Assembly: GCA_027604185.1 (NCBI GenBank)
Contig: JADGKB010000184.1
Coordinates: 1 to 19,420, forward strand
DNA length: 19,420 bases
Reading direction: 5' to 3'
From: Boothiomyces macroporosus
Taxonomy: Eukaryota; Chytridiomycota; Chytridiomycetes; Rhizophydiales; Terramycetaceae
Shown: one piece after another, positions 18,028 through 19,420 of the stretch
Numbering within the stretch: position 1 is the stretch's first letter
Layout of the letters: the number at the start of each line of letters is the position of its first letter
The notes under the pieces: generated by a model
Seen by the model: the letters and a program-made list of their open reading frames with translations, nothing else
The model's database searches: none
Told to the model about the DNA's origin: nothing
Made by a program: the position numbers and the translations under genes

Positions 18028-19420
18028 ATGGACCTCAATCACAAGAAGCTTGAAGCAGTAGAGCAACAAATAAAAGACTTGGAAAAGAAAATTGATGATT
18101 TGAAAGGGGGATGGTTGGAAATCAAGTATAAAAAGAAAAGAAAGCGAACTCTCACAGAAGAAGAAGAGTTTGCATTTTATGAATATAATGAGTTATCGTC
18201 AAACTTAGAGAAAAAGCTTGCAGAATTGAAGACAGACAAAAAAGAATGGATGGATATTATCAAAAGCAATTCCCAAGGTAATAATCATATCTAACTATTA
18301 GGAGTGAAAAAATGGACCTTTAAAACACTTGTACAGGAAAAGGTTCCTGATTTAAACAAATATGAGACCACAACTTCTAATCGAACTGGAACAGTCTCCA
18401 CACATCCCAGAGAATGTGGGCGTTCATTTAAAGATTGGGATACATTTTATCAAGAACTCGCTGCATTTTATCATGAAGAAAAGATTGTTAAAGCAATGGA
18501 ATTGGAACTTCAAAATGTAGAATTTGCTTTTAACAGAAAGTCTTGTGGAAGTGAAAAAGAAGTAGAGAATAGAACACTCACTAACTTTGGATCGCTTCTT
18601 GAAATCCTTCTACAAGCTTTGGGAATTCCATCATTATTCAAAGATCCACAAGGTGATAATCAAGTTCTTTTCAACCCCGACATTGTTTGGAAAATTGGAC
18701 CAGAATTAAACAATAATTTAGGGCTTGTAATTGAAGTCAAGACATGGTGGGACTTTGATGCAATTGATCATATAGTGGATCAGTATCATGAAGATGTAGA
18801 TAAGAAAAAAGATCAAGATACCAAAATTGTCAAAGCTCTACAACAAATCTATGGATATATGTCATATAACTACATGCGATATGGAATACTAACAACATAC
18901 AAACACACCTATTTTCTGAGAAGGATGGGGAAATCTACATTGGCCATTTCAGAACCAATTCCATTGGATGGCATCAAAGATTACTCCATTCTTCAATGTT
19001 GGTTATTTGTCCTCTGTAAATCACACCAAGAAGGTTTTTATTCTTCACCAGATGGACATCCGTTCCAACCAACTTTTGACAATGCAGACATTCAGCCAAT
19101 TGCATTTAAAAACGGTATTTATGGAACTGCCAAATACAATCTTGTTCCTATAAATAGCTCACAAATTCATTTTGCAGATTTGATAGAAAGAAAGTATGGT
19201 GTAATGGCAAAGGGATTATGCGGTGCTGTTATCAGTGGAAACATATATGGTTATGATAATATCAAATTCAAAACTGTTGATTCTTTCAATATCCCAGATG
19301 CTTTGAAAATTTGTGAAACAGAGGTTGCTATTTACCACAAATTAGAAAAATTGCAAGGACGTATCATTCCACGTTTTTATGGATTCTTTAATCTACATGG
19401 GATTTTGATACTAGGCACTT
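18028..19420 (+). CDS. Crinkler-like PD-(D/E)XK nuclease-protein kinase (3' end beyond window)
   Basis: Exon 1 (18028-18277) encodes a charged coiled coil, residues 1-80. A 24-nt intron at 18278-18301 (with CTAACTATTAG end) joins it to exon 2, open from 18302 to the window edge; 456 residues are visible. Unspliced, the frame stops at 18294. The middle part has a restriction-endonuclease-fold signature: Glu184 in LLEILL, NPDIVW (Asp210) and VIEVKT (Glu228-x-Lys230), then a conserved-looking YGYMSYNYMRYGILTTYKHTYF segment. From about 384 a kinase N-lobe begins: GLCGAVISG loop, IKFK, ETEVAIYHKLEKLQG and IPRFYGFF. Nuclease-kinase proteins of this kind belong to the Crinkler (CRN)-type eukaryotic effector/selfish-element class. 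No N-terminal ubiquitin-like header or signal peptide is seen. The start follows an in-frame TGA. The kinase C-lobe and stop are outside the window. Confidence 0.85.

Overview
The window looks like about 19.4 kb of a compact, AT-rich eukaryotic genome, most likely from an early-diverging fungus or close relative (chytrid, cryptomycotan/Rozella-like or aphelid-like are all possible; the sequence alone does not decide). The reasons are a nuclear acetolactate synthase with a mitochondrial presequence, a fungal group-X-sensor-like signalling protein, small bHLH factors, a full-length ABCB transporter, a Crinkler-type nuclease-kinase gene, TATA/CCAAT promoters close to start codons, and genes split by introns of only 19-24 nt.

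Most of the genes are fragmented by these tiny introns. I rebuilt the models by hand from conserved protein motifs and frame closure. In total 26 introns are supported, plus one ambiguous. Nearly all are GT...AG with a CTAAC/TTAAT-like branch motif a few bases before the 3' end. Two introns in the ABC transporter fit only if they end in TG.

Layout. 1-2138: three tandem minus-strand bHLH genes (14-356, 1060-1402, 1740-2138), the first with a short extra 5' exon. 2139-3384: no supported gene, only short degenerate open stretches. 3385-5383 (-): mitochondrial acetolactate synthase, five exons, 636 aa. 5384-5808: divergent promoter. 5809-6684 (+): unknown basic/serine-rich protein. 6767-10416 (-): full ABC transporter, ten exons including a 17-nt micro-exon, 1155 aa. 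10461-16916 (-): nine-exon, 2095-aa fusion of a pseudokinase, an AAA-type ATPase, a helical region, GAF and a class I cyclic-nucleotide phosphodiesterase. 17196-17486 (-): small secreted eight-cysteine protein. 17487-18027: divergent control region with E-boxes, an AP-1-like site and a long hairpin. 18028 to the right edge (+): coiled coil + PD-(D/E)XK nuclease + protein-kinase N-lobe, incomplete.

Functionally the window mixes housekeeping metabolism (branched-chain amino acids), transport, transcription control and signalling. The two most unusual proteins are the pseudokinase-AAA-GAF-phosphodiesterase fusion, which would link a fungal sensor scaffold directly to cAMP/cGMP breakdown, and the Crinkler-like nuclease-kinase. 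The most unusual nucleic-acid feature is the dense set of about 20-nt introns with candidate GT-TG members.
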